A stretch of DNA of 64,000 bases from Asterella californica (GCA_036924285.1 JAYKYS010000007.1:8866001-8930000), one strand, 5' to 3'; shown: positions 25,140-37,890, numbered from the stretch's first letter. Numbers and translations are program-made. The notes: generated from the letters alone by a model not told the origin.

Positions 25140-25762
25140 CTGTCAAAGCTTCGAGAAGGATCCCTCATTTGAAAAACGATCCTAAACTTTTCGTCCACTT
25201 CTCCGTTTGCTCCGCTTTCTTGGTGAAAGAAAAGAACAAACGGTTAAATCGAAGGGAAAGGAAATCGATGAGTGTCATTTCACTTCGCTTTGGTAATCTG
25301 ATTTCCAGAATACGCAGCCTGACCTTTGGAATCGAACAGGCGCTGAAGTCTGCATCCACCTTCTTCTCGTTACCGAGCAGTTCGGTTCCGTTCGCCTCCT
25401 CTTCCGCTCCTTCATCGCCTCTCCGTTTACCATTTTAAGAACGGCTGCCGTCGCAAACCTTCCAATATTAGATGGCTGGTTCGCACCACGCTTTTCGTGC
25501 TCTGATAACCTTTTTTCTACCGACCATGTAGGTTGTTCAATATCTCTACTATTCAGATTTGTTCGCTTTTTAATGATCGATGTCTTCGAAGTAATTCTGT
25601 ATGAAAATGCATGGAGTTGAAGATCTTCTTGGAAACTATTACAAATTCCTCAGAGAGAAACCAGCAGACAGAATATCTTAACCGAAACTTCAAAATTATA
25701 TGTGATTGCCTACAGATAATTAATAATTCGTAATAATTCAAAATATTGACAAATATTTTGTT

Positions 25763-25812
25763 GTTATAATGTTGACAAATAATTCATAAGAATTATTTGT
25801 CAATATTATAAC
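25763..25812. repeat. Near-perfect 50-bp inverted repeat
   Basis: Arms of 23 bases with one mismatch (25771) flank a 4-base ATAA loop. The left arm begins GTTATAATGTTGAC. It is AT-rich and intergenic, so it could be a miniature-element remnant or a replication by-product. No target duplication is obvious. Confidence 0.85.
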
Positions 25813-26341
25813 TCTAATTAATCTTAGAAAAAAGAGTTCACATCATCTTTAGTGCACTAGATTATAAGAGTTAGTAATCTCCTCTTGGTGATTTAAAGAT
25901 ATTTAAAGAAAGTTGTTATCTTATTCGTATTTTCAAAATATTATTGAATATCATCACAGTTGAAAATGAATAAAACTAAAAGAGTTATGTTCTAACAGAG
26001 AGTTGGAACGATATCAAATAAAAAAATGTATTTACTGATCACCAAAAAGAATTATTGATATCAAGAATTCGGTGTCCATAGTTGTGTAAGATGATGGAAT
26101 ATTTTTGATATACTGAGAAATCAAGAAAACATCCCTCAACTCCACAAGGTCTTCAAATGATATTACATGAAATGTCTCACAAATTCAATATATATATATT
26201 ATTGACAATGAAAGAAGAATATCCAATGATTTTCTATAAAATTTAAATGATATCAGATAAAGAAGATATTTTTCAAATATTAACTACAAAAGTTGTTCAT
26301 ATCAAAATATATGTACGAGCTTCATTCAACGACCTCATCAG

Positions 26342-26752
26342 ATGATTGAGGACGGATTCTTTTATATCTATTTAATACTAGACGAAAATGTATCAACAAA
26401 TATGAAAACAGATTTTGAGCAGCTTGCATTTCAAGAACCTGAATCGATTCTTGATACTAAACCTGTACCAAAACAACTTGTTGCAGATCTGCCTCAGGTT
26501 CAAGACCATGAATCAATCCTTGAATCAACGATTCATCCCAAGGAACTGCAAAACAGAGGACAAGAAGAACCGCAAGAAAAGAACAAAGAAAGAAGAACCG
26601 CAGAATTTGCGGAGGAGCAAAGGGATGAAAAAACAAGTGAAACCTTTCTGAAAAGTTCAGGCTATAGTAGACGTCATGGAGAGAGCATATCAGTGTCTTG
26701 TTTTCTTGATGTACAGAAATCTCATGCAATAAATCTATACAGCTTCTTCTGA
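26342..26752 (+). CDS. Unrecognised polar open frame, doubtful
   Basis: This 136-codon frame in an AT-rich block has a low-complexity Glu/Gln/Lys-rich product. It has a weak internal repeat (QEPESILDTKPVPKQL against DHESILESTIHPKEL) and a charged stretch around EEPQEKNKERRTAEFAEEQ. No domain, splice partner or homology is visible. It may be the relic of a transposon or a chance frame; the internal repeat and charge pattern are the only arguments for coding. Confidence 0.2.
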   Translation: MIEDGFFYIYLILDENVSTNMKTDFEQLAFQEPESILDTKPVPKQLVADLPQVQDHESILESTIHPKELQNRGQEEPQEKNKERRTAEFAEEQRDEKTSETFLKSSGYSRRHGESISVSCFLDVQKSHAINLYSFF

Positions 26753-27954
26753 CCACGACTATGCTTGTTACTTGTAAAGACGAAAGTTTCTGATTGTGAT
26801 CAAGCGTGAAGTTGTCGAGCCTAGTGTTCCTTAAGACATAATAACTTTCACACTCAACAGATGCAGTTCTAGTTACGATGTTCTCTCTTTGTTCTGTATT
26901 GTGATAGATCACTCTCACATGTCTTTCTTCTGCAAAGTGTGAAACTTCAGCTCCTGCTGACACACTACATCAAACACATATGAAAGTTTTTAGATTTGCA
27001 AGATCTTAGTTTGACCTTCTTGTGTTTTCATGTCCTTTGATAGCTAAATCTATAGCGGTTAGACGAGATGTCGTATTGTCTTTTAGTGAGATTAAGATAT
27101 CAAGAGGCAAAAAGAGACTAAAAATAAAAATTTAGACGTGATAACATCCAAGTGTCGTTTTCAAATTGTCTTCGACTTCAAAAACAGATCTATTTGTATC
27201 CTTAACCATCTGATATATATTTTCAATCCTAGAACTCGACATTTTCAATCTCCTAATCAATCCAGCGCATCAAAGCGTACACCCATAGGAATAGCCAGTG
27301 ATTTTGTTAAATATAATTTAGCTCTTCAAGCTAACTCATACAATCAGATTACGTTTTGGAGATTCTAAAACGACTATTCATCTATTCAATAAACATGCAT
27401 ATGTCATGGACAGGAGACTCTGTCAACATCGCAGAGTTGAGTTGAAGCTAGGGCAAAAGACTATCTACATATGCACCGCCGCGTGACGCACGGTGACAAA
27501 AGAAGAGTCACGCACCGATCCCTGGAGCACCAGCAATAACACTTGGACTTGTCCGAGGAGATCGAGGACCTGATCGCAAGGGACAGCGATCAGAGAGGAA
27601 GAACCAGACCCCACACAAAAAAGTTATTTTCAACTCCTAATCTGCACAATGAACTTTTTAGAGGTGCACACACACTCTCCAAGCTGAAAAAGAAAATTTC
27701 ACATGCTGCTCAGAACTATCATGCAATTCGCTGCTCCTTGTGAATTCCTCCCGTATTCTTTACGTCAGCTCTTGAGAAATATCTCACTTTGAACTTCTTT
27801 TTTCCCAGAATGCATTTCTTATAGTCTGAAATGGAGTCTCTCCTGGTTTGTAGTGGTCAGTATTTTGTACTTCCATGGGCGCTTCCAGTTCCGTGTTTCA
27901 ATTTCTTAACACTAATTCATAGAATCTAAGTCGTGGACTTCTCCTCTAAAAATT

Positions 27955-28266
27955 TATTTTTTTGATAGGAACCCCAACCAGCCGAGAACAGCCAGCAGGG
28001 AACGGTTTTTCAAAATAATAAAACGCTACCCAAAAGGGTGTCAAAACACGAGCCGCCGAAGGATGTCGAGGACGCAGAAGCGTCCCAAAAAGTTGACCAA
28101 AGGCCCCGGATAAACAAGAGGATCGAAATTTAATGACGAAACACAATAGCCAGTCGTGCATCAGGCTGGGATGCACGAGGACAGAGCATAGCAATGAGCT
28201 AACATGACATGGCAAGGCCGAGAGAAAGAAGCAATCGAAGAGAACGGTCTCCGAGTCTATCCACAT
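27955..28266 (-). mobile_element. Possible LINE 3' end
   Basis: Read on the minus strand, this segment ends GGTTGGGGTTCCTATCAAAAAAA, which resembles the A-rich 3' terminus of plant LINEs and is followed directly by AT-rich DNA. It lies about 2.4 kb downstream of the ORF2 stop of the LINE at 30349. It is either the far end of that element with a long 3' UTR or, more likely, a separate 5'-truncated copy. No target-site duplication could be confirmed. Confidence 0.35.
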
Positions 28267-30348
28267 CTCTACACACGGACATTAGACTAGTGGAGCTGTT
28301 CCTAGCACAATCTAGCACTTCGCAGAGGTAGTCGCATATTAATAGCGTTAAAAAGCAACGTGTACGTGCAATAATACATGCGTAACGTGGTCAAAGAAAA
28401 GCAACAGGAAACCACTGTTAAGGATCCAGTCTATCGAATATTGCGCATCCGTAAAATTTAAATAGAGTCAATGAGTCCCAAATAAACGACAAGACGTATA
28501 ATGACTAAACTGAATCGACAGAAAATAACTATCAATCGTAAGCACTGAAATCGTCAATCCGCGAGCATGCGGTGAGATGGATTCCAGTGAGGGCAGAGTC
28601 TTCGTCCAAAAAGTCAATCGCAGAACAACCGCAGTAGATTGGTCGTATATCAATTGCCTAGGAAGCCTGGTCGATCGCACCGCAGCAAGCATCGCGCATC
28701 AAGAAGTCATCCGCTACACCTAAGGTCAGCGGCACATCATTAGAGTGGAATCGGAGTTGTACCGTTGGTCAAGTGTAGCCCCGTCCGAAGTAGGCAGAGT
28801 CTGTTAAGATATCGGATGAGTGGATTAGAGTCGCACGTGATCCTGTAAGAGCGTTATTTCAGTTAGAGCAGCATAGGTGAGAAAGGAATGCGGTCAATCA
28901 CGAACCAATAGTGGATCAATTCGAAAATAGAAAACGGTAGAGAGGCGGCAGACAAATTGGTAGTAAAGCAAGTCGAATAAGAAAGTCGTCCTGAAATCGC
29001 CGTTGTCTGCACTACGATCGTCATCAAAGTGAAGATCCAGCCATTCGCGTCGCGTCGGAACAGCAACACAGTGGTACGCGGGCAGCCGTCCAGAGCAGAA
29101 TGAGAGAAAGAGAGGAAGAGCAGTGAAATGAGTCGAGGAGAATAGGGGCGGGGTATAACCCCCTTTGTCATCAAGGACACGTGATCAAGTAAAATTTGCG
29201 ACGCCGAATCTAGATCGTGCGATGAGTCAAATCATGATTGTAGATCAATCGGAGCCCTAAGATCGAAAGTCGAGGAAGCATCTCTTCATCACCGCAGATG
29301 ACGATTAGGTACAGGAGGGAATAACGTATCACTCTTTCTCTCGTAGATTCAACTGACGTGGAGGGAGAGCCGTTAGATCCACAGGGCCTAATTGGCGCGC
29401 CTGTTGCTCTGCCGTTAGGTAGTAAGCGTGATCAAGTAGCCACGTGTGAGATCGTGAGAGATCTAACGGTCGAGGAGAGAGGGCTTTTCGAATTCCGGAG
29501 ATCGGTTTCTGAGTAACGCAGTCGAACTAGTCCATTGTGTCAGATCGATTTTGTGACGGATTCTCGTTCCAAGAGCCGTGGACACCTTCTAGTCTTCAAT
29601 GTGTCTTTGATTCACGCTTTTCTCGATGTTTCTTCGTGCGACTTTCACTTCATGCGAGATTACGAAGAAGGTGTAAAATTTGACTGTCACTTTTCTATCG
29701 TGCAAGATTTGTCGTGGACTTTTTGTAGACAGCCTCACGGGTTATTGATTTCGTGGAGTATGTCTCGATTGTCTCATCTTTCAAGTGGATGTCATGTTGT
29801 GCAGGTGTCGTCGTATTTGCAATCCCTAGGCTGAACAACCGTGGGTCCTTCGGGAGCCGTTTGGTCGAGTTAGAGAATGGATTCCTCAGTATCTGCTAGT
29901 CTCGTCGCCACCTGATGTCGACTGCTGTGTATGTGTTCCGCGTCGTATCTTTCCGCGTGCTGATTTTTGATGGTGTCCGCGATCAAGGAAGCAGGTCAGC
30001 ACTTGTGCATCACAGGGCGTGCCAGGTAGAGTCCAACGGGGTGTGTGCCTTATTTACTGTCAAGTAAGTCGGTAGATTTCCATTACCATCTCTTTCGCTT
30101 GCCAAGCAGTTAGCAGTGGGGCTCGCTTGTCCAGTTTGTTTGTGTTTCGTCACACTCTTGTTATCAAGAGAGCGTTAATCTTCAAGATCCGGTTCGTGGG
30201 CAGGTCCAGTATCTTACTCACGTCCTTCCTCTCTTTCTGGTTGGTACAGTTGCTCTCGTAGCCACCTTTGAAGGCGGATCTTATCTCTGTCGTGCAGCAG
30301 ATTTGACAGTAGTAAAGCTGCCTGAGCTGTCTTCTCGTCTTCCTTCTT
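28267..30348. other. No recognisable gene; possible LINE 3' flank
   Basis: Open frames on both strands (for example 28863-29180 and 29535-29834) show no domain. The part next to 30349 is presumably the 3' UTR of the LINE. The remainder is unassigned. Confidence 0.45.
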
Positions 30349-33300
30349 TCATAGTGCTTCTTTCCATTTAGCAATTAGTTTGTCTGCAGCCCTCCGAACG
30401 ACAGCTTGAAGGAAGACTGACCTTTCTTCCTGGTTGTACATGGAGTAATTCTTTGCTATCCATGTAGCTCGAGCAAGTTCCGCAGTCAGTGTCATGACTG
30501 CGATTTGTGTTATCTTGTCAGGCAGTTGTGACATCCGATCGTGAGTATCTATTAGATCAGTGAGGGATGAGAGAAAAGGTGGCGTATCTGACCATGATAG
30601 AAGTCGGAAGTGTCTCCAGCTCTCGGTCGCCGGAGGGCATTGCAACAGTATGTGATTGATGGTCTCTTGCTCTTCGTTGCATCGCGAGCATGAGTCATCT
30701 CCATGACCAATCTTCTTTGCCCTTACGTTTGTGTGCATTCCTTGTTGGATTAGCTTCCATCAGATGATATTGTCTCTTTCAGGCAGTCTCGACGCCCAGG
30801 TATCGCTCCATCGTCGTTTCCATGTTGCCTCGTAGTCTTCTCTTTGCCATTTCTATTAAGCTCATATGTACAGCTTATTGGATCTTCTATCATCTGGTAG
30901 AAGGCAGCAGCTCCTATCGAGAACCCTCTCCATGTCTCTTGTCTTGTCCCTTTCCACTCAGTCGTAGCAACAAGTTTCTTTCTCTCAGGTGATCTGTCTC
31001 CGAGGATGTGATGTAGATAAATGTGTATCGAGCTGTCTTCTTTCCTAGCAACCTCGTTCAAGTTCTCTGTCACAAACTGATTGTGTAGTGCGAATCTCCT
31101 TTGAAATATGACGGTGGTAGTGATTATTCGTAACTCGTAGTCTCGTCATGACTGCCTTCGTCTCTGGACTCCCAGTCGTTTGTTCCTGCAGGATAAGCTT
31201 TATGGAGTCGCGGAGTGTAACGTTGTTGGGTATGTGTATACCTCGTGGAGTCCAAGAGAGGTTGTGCTGCACCTTTTTCCAGGATTTACAGATGGCATCG
31301 GCGAAGTCAGAGCCGCTGGTGTGGAGGTCTTGGCTAGTGAGTATTAAATCTCGCACAGAGTAGCCACGTCTAACAATGTTTTGGTCAAATCCCGTCCTTG
31401 CGTGGGTAACATATGCGCAGAAGAGATGGCACCACCCAGACGAGTTATCGTCAAGGACCTCTCTCATTTTTCTGCATAGGAGTGCGCACCCTTGGGTTTT
31501 CAAGTCCTTAAAGTCCAACCCGTCTTTCTGCTTATTCTTGCACATCTTGTCCTACGCAACCAAGGCTACTTTGGACTTCCCTTCCGCGTTAGATCTCCAC
31601 AGAAATTGTCTGCATATTTGATCTATTTCGTTGGGCGCTCTAGTAGTGAGACCAATGATCGAGATAAAGAAAATCGACATAGCCCTCAAAACATGTTTCA
31701 GTATTATCACTCGAGCCTCGAAGAAAAGGAGTTCACTTTTCCAAACCTGTACCTTTTTGAGCATCTTGTCAATGCAGAATTGAAGTTTTTGTTGTCTTGT
31801 GATGTTTGTCCCGATAGGTGCACCGAGGTGACAGTGGACTTCCTTATGCTTGAAGATGGAGCATCCAGTGTTCTCCAGTCACCCTAGGTATCTGACGGAG
31901 CTTATCACCATAACGGAGGACTTCTCAATGTTCAGCTTCGTTCCAGATCCTCTTTCGAAGACGGCAATGCTTTCCCGAAGAACAAGGAAGGAGGCTTCGT
32001 TAATCTCCATGAACACACCCATGTCGTCGACAAATAGTGAATAGTCCACCTTCGCGCCTCCACCAAACTCCAAGTCCCGGATCTTCTTTTGCTCGTAGGC
32101 CTCATCCAGTTCTTCCATTAGAGGCTGTGTGGCGAGTGCGAAGAGAAGAGGGGCAAGGGAGCAGCCTTGCCTGACCCCCCTTTCCATCGAGAAGTGGAAA
32201 GTGGATTTACCATTGATGTGAATCGCAGCAGCTGCTCCCTCCGTGAGGTCTTTAACTAGTTGAATGCACTTATCTCCTAGATCAAGTTTTTGCATTGTTA
32301 CTCATAGATACTCGTGATCGACCTTGTCATATGTCTTCTCGAAGTCCAGCTTCACATACAGGCATGTCCGTCTTCTTTGCTTCAGAAGGTCTTGTGTTAG
32401 CCACACACTAATGATGTTGTCGAGCATGCTTCTACCCTTGATAAAACCAATTTGTTGAGAATTTACTATCCGTGGAAGGAGTACTTGTAATCTAGCTGCC
32501 AGGATTTTAGCGATTATCTTGTAGTATGTGGTCAGCATAGTGAGGGACCTCCAATCCTTGAGTCTAGCTTTGTTGACAGTCTTGGGGATAAGTTTGATCA
32601 CTCCCCCGGTGACGTTGCTAGCAAGAATGTCAGTCCTCCAGTACTTTATGATCATTTTCGTAGTATGCCTTCCTTACGATGGACCACAGTGCCTGCAAGC
32701 ATTCCGCCGAGACGCCGTCTCTTCCAGGTGACTTGTCTTTCGGTAGAGCCATCACCACTTCCGTTACCTCCAGCATTGTCGAAACTTCGGTGAGCATTTT
32801 TCGGTCGGCATCTTCCAGGTGACTTTGCACCCTCCTCAAGAGCTGTCTTTGCCTTGTTGTGGAATGTAAATCTACCTCCTCCTTTTCATACAGTTTAGAA
32901 TAGAAAGATCTGACTTCGGACATTATCTCTCCAGCGTTACTTACGATGCTGCCATCATCCTTGGTTAGTGTGTTGAGACGTTCCCTATCGCACCTTTGCT
33001 TATGTATATTGAAGAAGTACTTTGTAGGGACGTCTCCAAGGTCAATGTGTTTGGCTCTTGACCACAGTCGAATCTGGATGTCCCTCTCGTGTTCCAGCTT
33101 TCGTTTTTCAAATTTCTTCAAGCCTGACATGGTCGTCTTCTTCTGCAGGTGTGTCATGTAGCATCTGGATGTGCGCTTCCAGCTGATCAATACTCGATAT
33201 AGCTTTTGACAGCTGTCTCTGCTTGTTCCGCATATATCTTCGTATATCTTTCCATCCCTGTGCGTAAACCCTCTTGGGATCTCTTCCTTCAGTCTTTAGA

Positions 33301-34175
33301 CCCGCCCATATTTTCTTGAAGTTCTCCATATTCTCTGCCTTGTAGAGTTGGGACACATTATATTTGAAGTAAGAGGCGTGTGTCTCTGTAGCTGCTCCGC
33401 TCCAACCTTCTTCAGTGTCAGCTTTGAGTTCAATTGTGCCAGGGAGATGGTCAGACAGTGTGGAGCCTGCGTGGTGTTTTAGGTTAGCTATCTCCGACAG
33501 CCACCTTCCTCCATGAGAAAAGTAGATGCGGTCGATCCTCGACCACTACACCGTACCACCGTAGTATCGCCAACGAGTGTGGTTCGGTCCTTCTTTCCCC
33601 GCAGCCACCTCTATCGCGTCCACCCGGTTAAGTTTCAATTTAAGCCTCATGAATGAGTCTTCTTCTCCTCATTGTAGTATGTTGCGTTCTCCAGCCGCGT
33701 CAGTAGTGCTTTTTATCATGTTCCAGTCTCCTAAAAGTATCCAGTCCCTTACTGCTACTTGTTGGTTCATTGTGTTCCAGAATTGTCTGCGATGCTGATG
33801 CGTGTGGGGTCCGTACACAGACGCGACGTGAATGGTATGTCTTCCTTTCTTGGCCTCTATCCAAACCATGTGGCCATCTTCAGTACTCCCTTGCGCTGTT
33901 ATTGTGAAAGATTTGTGCACCAGAAGTGTTGTTCCACCTCCATTGATCCCTGCTTTGCCGACTATCTTGTAGTCCTTTGATATGAACTTAGCTAGTCCAG
34001 TTAGTTTGAACTTGTCTAACTTATGTTCTTGGATGGCAAGTATGTCTATCGTGCTTCCAAAATGGGTTACCCAATCCTTTATCTTGTACTTCTGGACTAG
34101 GTCGTTGAGGCCGCCCACATTCCAAGATCCGACTTGGAGCATGAGGAGAGAGGGTCGGTTTTGGTGTTCACTCAT
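30349..34175 (-). pseudogene. LINE ORF2: APE endonuclease, reverse transcriptase, zinc knuckle
   Basis: The N-terminal APE-type endonuclease reads VGSWNVGGLN, DILAIQEHKLD, VASVYGPHTH, WILLGDWNM and, past a stop at 33669, LSDHLPG near 33.46 kb. A charged linker precedes the reverse transcriptase, which shows KSPGRDGVSAE, IKLIPKTVNKARLKDWR, IGFIKGRSMLDNI, LDFEKTYDKVDHEYL, GVRQGCSLAPLLFALAT and the catalytic FVDD box near 32.03 kb. The C-terminal knuckle (CSRCNEEQETINHILLQC) lies near 30.65-30.70 kb. Such proteins nick target DNA and reverse transcribe their own RNA there. In-frame stops at 33669, 32302, 31879 and 31552 each sit where tryptophan is expected, and at least one frameshift lies near 31.05 kb. 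The DD catalytic pair is intact, but no full-length product is possible. Confidence 0.92.
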
Positions 34176-34624
34176 TCTTCACCAAGACCTCTAGGCCGCT
34201 TGATTCGTTTCCTTGCATTGTTTGATCAGGTAGGGGTACTCCTTCGCCTTCAGCTCGGTTCTCTGGAGAGCGTTCCTACAGACTTCTCTTGTCGTCTTCG
34301 CTCTGGCTTCCGAACTCGGCACTTCCATTGACGTTTGTAGGCCTCGGGTTTTTGAGGATGATCGAGTTTATCTCCCTATTCTACCGATCGGTTCCTTTCT
34401 TTGTTCTTTCCAGATGATCGATCTCCAGTTACGGTGTTCTTGTCTTTCTTGGGTGTTTTGAGCCTTTGGAAGAAAGAGAGGATGGTATCCGACGAGGTAA
34501 CCCTTCGCTTGGGAGAATGACACGTGTCTCCTTCTGTTGAGGTGTCTTCTCCACCTTCTTCGAACAGTCTTTTCCTGCCTCGTCCTGCTCTGTGGAGGAC
34601 CAGCTCTCCGTTCGCTCTCTTCGT

Positions 34625-37079
34625 CTAGTTATGTGCTGTTTCCGATTTATTAGAAGATCCCTCTCCTATTCCTCCTGTTAGACTTCGTAGTGGCTCGCTT
34701 CCTTCTTCTAATCCAGGAGCGGGAAGTGAAGAGACAAAGGAGGGGAGGGTATTCGTTGTTTTCGGGCAGGAGCTTTCGGAGATCGGGGAAGCTCGAGTGG
34801 TTGGGCTATCGGTGCAGCAGATATCAAGTAAGGAATCCATCGTCTCGTCTCTCCTCAGTTGAGAGGGGGAAGACACAACTCTCGCTGTGAGCCTTATGTC
34901 CGTGCTTTCCTGAGCGGTCGAGCTCGAGTGTTCTTGCTCGGGGCGGTTAGGATGAGAAGAAGTACCTATCGCGCAGTGTTGCGAGTCTTCCACGCTCATT
35001 AGCGTTCTGTCCTTATCGGTTCCTTCCTCTTGTATGCTATCGGCACCACTTGTACTTCCTGGGCTCCTCGCAACTGATCTTGTGTCGTTGAGACTAGTCA
35101 TTCCTTGAACATCAATCTGGGTGAGGTCCACCATCGTGTCAGTGGTGTCCAGTGTTGTGTTCTGCGTCAAGGGCTCAGCTTTACTGGTTCCAGCCCTTGG
35201 GTTCTAGTCGTTTGTCTGAGGGTTCTGATCCCTTCCTGGGTAACAGAGTATGGAATCCTTCTCTTTGCTCACATCCATATTGGTGTCCTCTCCTTTCACC
35301 AATGTTAATCCAAGAATTCCGTGGTTGTTGAGCTTTAGCCTTGCTTGCTGCATTGCTCTGATCGTGAGCTTTGCTTGAGCCAGATTGCTGACATACGCCC
35401 TTGTTGTCATGGCGTTTAGGAGGGGGGTTTGTGTGTCCCACCACGTAGATTCTTCTCCATCTATGGTGATGTCTTTTTCTGCTGCGTCTCTTCATCCTTC
35501 TCGTAGTTTAAATCTGTCAAAGGTGTGTTGTCAGTAGGAGGCATCTTCTTCTGAGGAAGAATAGTGTCTCCCGACGTCTCTTCAGTGCACCAGTCGCCGA
35601 GAAGAATCCAGGAGGGGCCCTTCTCAGCAAACGGAAATTCGCACATGAAGTCTCACAGTGCGGTCCTTTCCTCGTCCGATTCAGGAGCAACAATGCAGCC
35701 GATGTTGATGATCCAGCCTCCTGTAGCAACTTGAGTCCACATGAAGTCTCCTTTGGGGCTCCATCCTATCGTTTGCATCAAGACGTTCGACCCTAACAAA
35801 ATTACGACTCTTCCTGAAGAGACTCCTGTGGGTGCGTAAGCTTGCATACTTCCGTGAATTTTGACAGCATATCGATTGAGTTCTTCTTGAGATATCATGA
35901 AATCTTGTAGAGCAAGGATATCTGTGTGATTGATTCTCCCTAGTTCCTCCATAACTAGTTCAGCTCGGATGTTGCTGCTTAGGAATCCGCACTTCCAAGT
36001 CCTCATTATGAGTTCCTCTCCTTCCGTCGTCCGTGGAGGCTCTGTGATGCGGGAGGTATCATTTGGCGTACTAATATTTGGTCGTTCTTCCTGACTCGCC
36101 GAGGGATGTGGGGATTTCCTGTAACTTCCGTCGGCTGAGCTTGTGGCCGGACGCGGTATGATTTCTTGACCTCTCTCTTCCACCGCTTCTTTCCCTTTCC
36201 TTTGCTTTTCTGCAGTTTCTGCATTCATGTGAGGTTCTCTTGTAGGTCCTGGTCTTGTGCTTGAATCAAAACGTTGGGACCAGTCCCCTCGTTGCAGCCT
36301 GGGGTGGCTTGTGCGGGATCCTCGGTCGTCTCCTCCATGTTGTTGGTTAGATCCATACGTCTTTCTAAATCGCGTGTCTTGTGTGTTTCTGACGAGACAG
36401 TCTTTGAGCAAGTGTCCCTGACGTTTACATCTGTAACACGATCCAGGCAAGCTAAGCCATGTCACATGTTGTCTGTGTATTTCTCCACCTAGGTCGATGA
36501 GAATTGTAGGTGGAAGCTGTTTGTCGAGGTCTGTCATAACGCACGTCTTCATTGCGATGTCTGTAGTAGGGTTTTCACTTGGTGTGATATCACTTGGTGT
36601 GATATACTTTTCGCCTCTGCTTCAACGGACCACGACAGCATACACGCATGATTGCCTCTGATAGTGCATTTCCTCACAGATAGCATGTGGTGGTATTCCT
36701 TCTCGGTTTCTAGGGCTATGGCAAATTGTTGTCTGCCTATTATCCTTACCCCCTCGTGTCTCATACCAGTCCTCTTTCTCCATCCAGTGTCTAATCATTC
36801 TTCGACTTGTGATAGCAGCGGAGCAGAGCAGGAGAAGTAGAGAATGAGAACTCTCGAGGTCAAGTTTTCGATTGTAGCGAGACAGTCCTCCTTCGGAATG
36901 TGAATCATTGGCTGCTCTAATATTGCAGGCGTGAACGTATCAGGTGGAATAATGAGCCTACGGAGAGTGCCTGTAAGCATTTTTTCGTGGCCAGCAGCTC
37001 TCGCCTCGTTCTGCTGTGGGCTGTCGTCTCCATGAGGTTCTTCAGTGGTATCACCCATCTTGTGATCCTTTCCCTTCAT
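34625..37079 (-). pseudogene. LINE ORF1: gag-like domain, CCHC knuckle and endonuclease-like segment
   Basis: From 37079 down, the frame begins with a DUF4283-like region (TLRRLIIPPDTFTPAIL, IIGRQQFAIALETEKEY). It is interrupted by an in-frame TGA at 36795 and a frameshift near 36610. The frame at 36552-35653 carries the nucleic-acid-binding knuckle CYRCKRQGHLLKDC, then a polar linker. An endonuclease/exonuclease/phosphatase-like segment follows (WKCGFLSSNIRAELVMEELG, DILALQD, WIINIGCIVAPESDEER). Past a TGA at 35653 it continues with WILLGDWCTEE. In canonical enzymes the LQD and GDWC positions are LQE and GDxN, so activity is doubtful. Further frameshifts lead to SNLAQAKLTIRAMQQARLKL (near 35.37 kb) and a Ser/Thr-rich tail (34625-35170). 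An endonuclease-like part in ORF1 besides the one in ORF2 is unusual. Confidence 0.8.
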
Positions 37080-37890
37080 GTTTGTCTTCTCCTCGACCGC
37101 CGCAGGGTTAGGGCTAGTACGTATCCACCTTCGATTTCAGCTGGTATCTTCTTTCGATCTTTGGTGCTGAATCTTTTCTGCCTTGCATCTTCGTTGTAGC
37201 CTCGACTTAACCTCTTGTTGCGTCCGTATCTCGAAAGAAAGCTCGTGGCTCTAGGTGAAGGCCCTACGAGTACTGTCTCCGATGGAGAAAGAGACAGGGA
37301 ACATTCTTCGAGAGGGTCTCACCTCTACTCCATGGTCGTTGTAGAATGTGTAGGGAGTGTGCTAGGTCAGAGGAACAAACAGCTCTTGTTCATCTTCGAG
37401 ACGTCCAACTTGCCATCGGAGGGAAAGCCGTTCTCCACTAATGGAGGCTTGGCTCGGGGGTGAGAGTGGTCGTTGGTACTCCTTCAGCTCGTCGCTAGCC
37501 TCGTCTTTGCTAACACAACTTGCACTTCTCACTTTGCTATGTCTGGCAGCATTTCACTATTACTTCGATGTGTAATTTTGACTGATGACCTAAAACATTG
37601 TCACCAGCGCCACCAACGCTCTGTTATCCCTGATAAACTTTTCACGAAAGAAAGTTCCTTCAAGGTCCATCAAGCGTGGAGCGTCTCTTGCACTTTCTGT
37701 TTAATCCTGTTTGAGAGCTTCATCTCACGAATCCTCTCTCCTCTTCAGCTATTCACACATATTCTCGCATAGCTTCGATTCTATTCTTCGATCTAGGTCT
37801 AGGTCTCGGTCACTCTTCTACTCTGTACTATTGATATCTCACAGCGTGCGTAATCTTTTTCCCTGCGGGCGTTTTTAGTTCAAAAAATCT
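37080..37890. other. Probable LINE 5' flank or 5' UTR
   Basis: No recognisable gene. Chance frames occur on the plus strand (37215-37772). The position directly upstream of LINE ORF1 makes a 5' UTR likely for at least part of it, but I cannot define the element's end. Confidence 0.35.

Larger units (their letters stand above)
24806..27950. other. Mostly noncoding, AT-rich after 25.5 kb
   Basis: The first part probably holds the gene B promoter. An open frame of 120 codons at 25076-25438 starts inside a 29-bp direct duplication and shows no domain. From 25.5 to 27.4 kb the sequence is AT-rich with many stops, apart from one longer polar frame at 26342-26752. Confidence 0.5.
30349..37079 (-). 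mobile_element. Decayed non-LTR retrotransposon (LINE, L1-like), two ORFs
   Basis: Read on the minus strand, this is an L1-type element of at least 6.7 kb. It has a gag-like ORF1 with a CCHC knuckle and an ORF2 with endonuclease, reverse transcriptase and a C-terminal zinc knuckle, the usual plant L1 order. Both ORFs are broken by stops and frameshifts. Stops replacing likely tryptophan codons are visible at 36795, 35653, 33669, 32302 and 31879 (TGA) and 31552 (TAG). The 5' end may extend towards the 28-bp repeats near 37.9 kb. The 3' end is unclear (see 27955). The element cannot make intact proteins, so it is a fossil here. Confidence 0.93.
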
